From: an uncultured Paracoccaceae bacterium | GTDB lineage: Bacteria; Pseudomonadota; Alphaproteobacteria; Rhodobacterales; Rhodobacteraceae | Assembly: GCA_947499725.1 (NCBI GenBank) | Contig: CANMPK010000001.1 | Coordinates: 372,001 to 436,000 of the forward strand | Length of the DNA: 64,000 nucleotides | Reading direction: 5' to 3' | In this document: in pieces, positions 63,477 through 64,000 of the stretch | Position numbering within the stretch: the stretch's first letter is position 1 | Layout of the letters: each line of letters opens with the position of its first letter | Program-made: the position numbers and the translations under genes | Notes under the pieces: model-generated | What the model was told of the DNA's origin: nothing | Database searches by the model: none | The model's input: the letters and a program-made list of their open reading frames with translations, nothing else

Positions 63477-63507
63477 GTAACCCTCTAAGTGAATTTTTGC
63501 AAGTTAC
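63477..63507. promoter_or_regulatory. 31-bp operator-like repeat 1
   Basis: GTAAC, 21 bases, GTTAC. It matches repeat 2 (63550-63580) at 22 of 31 positions, mainly GTAACNNTCTAANTNAATTTT. It is 30 bp upstream of the CGNR gene. Confidence 0.6.
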
Positions 63508-63549
63508 GAATATGTGATTTGCAAAAGGGGGATCGGGTTCGCCATTTAG

Positions 63550-63580
63550 TAACTGTCTAAATTAATTTTAAACGGTTACA
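63550..63580. promoter_or_regulatory. 31-bp operator-like repeat 2
   Basis: Same pattern GTAAC, 21 bases, GTTAC, starting 73 bp (about seven helical turns) after repeat 1 and ending 13 bp before the hydrolase start. Confidence 0.6.
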
Positions 63581-63593
63581 AAAGGAATACCCC

Positions 63594-64000
63594 ATGAAAC
63601 CGACCCCATTGGCTGCGCTTGCGGCTGTGTTGATCTCTTCTACGTCTGCTTTGGCAGGGCCATCTGTGAGCTATGGCTCTGTTGATGTTGGCGATGTCTC
63701 TGTCTTTTATCGCGAAGCGGGGCCGAAGGATGCGCCGACTTTGCTGTTGCTGCATGGCTTTCCGTCGTCATCGCATATGTTTCGCGATTTGATCCCTGAA
63801 CTGGCGGAAGACTATCGCGTGATTGCGCCGGATTATCCAGGGTTTGGCCAGTCTTCGGCGCCGGATGCTGCGGCGTATGATTATGACTTTGCGACGCTTT
63901 CGGCGACGATTGCGGATGTCACCGAGGCTTTGGACATCAGCAGCTACACCCTGTTTATGCAGGACTTTGGCGGGCCTGTGGGCTTTCGTTTGGCTTTGGC
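63594..64000 (+). CDS. exported alpha/beta hydrolase, 3' end outside window
   Basis: At least 135 codons are in the window. A signal peptide (about 1-22, ending SALAG) is followed by an alpha/beta hydrolase fold: LLLLHGFPSSSHMF (oxyanion hole), APDYPGFGQS and QDFGGPVG, in which the usual serine nucleophile is Asp, as in haloalkane dehalogenases and epoxide hydrolases. AAAGGA lies upstream of ATG. The catalytic His and cap domain are outside the window. Confidence 0.85.
   Translation, partial: MKPTPLAALAAVLISSTSALAGPSVSYGSVDVGDVSVFYREAGPKDAPTLLLLHGFPSSSHMFRDLIPELAEDYRVIAPDYPGFGQSSAPDAAAYDYDFATLSATIADVTEALDISSYTLFMQDFGGPVGFRLAL

Overview
The window reads as a chromosomal segment of an alphaproteobacterium of the family Rhodobacteraceae (Roseobacter-like). 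The main evidence is a propionyl-CoA locus of the Rhodobacter type (pccR, pccB, small unknown genes, pccA, methylmalonyl-CoA mutase), a short HdaA-type replication regulator, a short class II prolyl-tRNA synthetase, gatCA, lipoproteins with DUF2927 or excalibur-type domains, and moderate-to-high GC with TTGAC-type -35 boxes. Nothing looks like a phage, plasmid, insertion sequence, CRISPR array or tRNA. The content is mostly core genome.

Layout. 1-5106: end of an ABC exporter, an acyl-CoA synthetase and glycerol kinase. 5114-12034 (minus strand): D-aminoacyl-tRNA deacylase, then an envelope-stress-like cluster (double zinc-ribbon protein, SPFH-GYF_2 protein, DUF2927 lipoprotein, TelA, XpaC, a 27-residue membrane peptide) and TerC behind its own promoter. 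12129-18657: RluB, TadA, GatC-GatA, an excalibur lipoprotein, a muramoyl amidase, the RNase P RNA, an acetyltransferase and ribosomal protein L33. 18706-23906: acetyltransferase, Bax-inhibitor-1 protein, a DUF1127 protein divergent from a LysR regulator, quinone oxidoreductase, an XRE regulator and HisN. 24053-27151: two guanine-type deaminases flanking a secreted CAP protein. 27281-34889: MgtE, 5-formyl-THF cyclo-ligase, a YmdB-like phosphoesterase, two convergent SLC13/TrkA_C permeases and a YebC protein. 34949-37495: a ClpP-like membrane protein and the ArgP-like/LysE-like pair. 37505-49099: propionate assimilation locus. 49218-51811: acetyltransferase, TerB-DnaJ protein, nuclease-fold protein, small exported protein. 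51808-57479 (minus): ppx, ppk1, hdaA and an AI-2E family permease. 57602-64000: fasciclin protein, ProS, DUF2937, LolC/E-LolD, a DUF606 membrane protein, and a CGNR regulator divergent from an exported alpha/beta hydrolase cut by the window end.

How the genes work together. The clearest pathway is propionyl-CoA to methylmalonyl-CoA to succinyl-CoA (PccAB, then the mutase). It sits beside a PccR-type regulator, and TTTGCAAA-type palindromes occur upstream of both pccR and pccB. Ppk1 and Ppx form a polyphosphate synthesis/degradation pair. The minus-strand zinc-ribbon/SPFH/TelA/XpaC set resembles membrane-stress modules known from Bacillus and Ter-type systems, but no PspA is present in the window.

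The most interesting non-coding signals are: a 39-55 bp palindromic element present three times, each copy just downstream of a gene and in the same orientation (one copy supplies the last codons of lolD); a 15-bp tandem repeat carrying four in-frame TAA stops; a pair of 31-bp GTAAC/GTTAC operator-like repeats 73 bp apart between the CGNR regulator and the hydrolase; and strong hairpins inside the pcc locus and between ppk1 and ppx. All family calls come from reading motifs in the translated sequence. No database search was possible.
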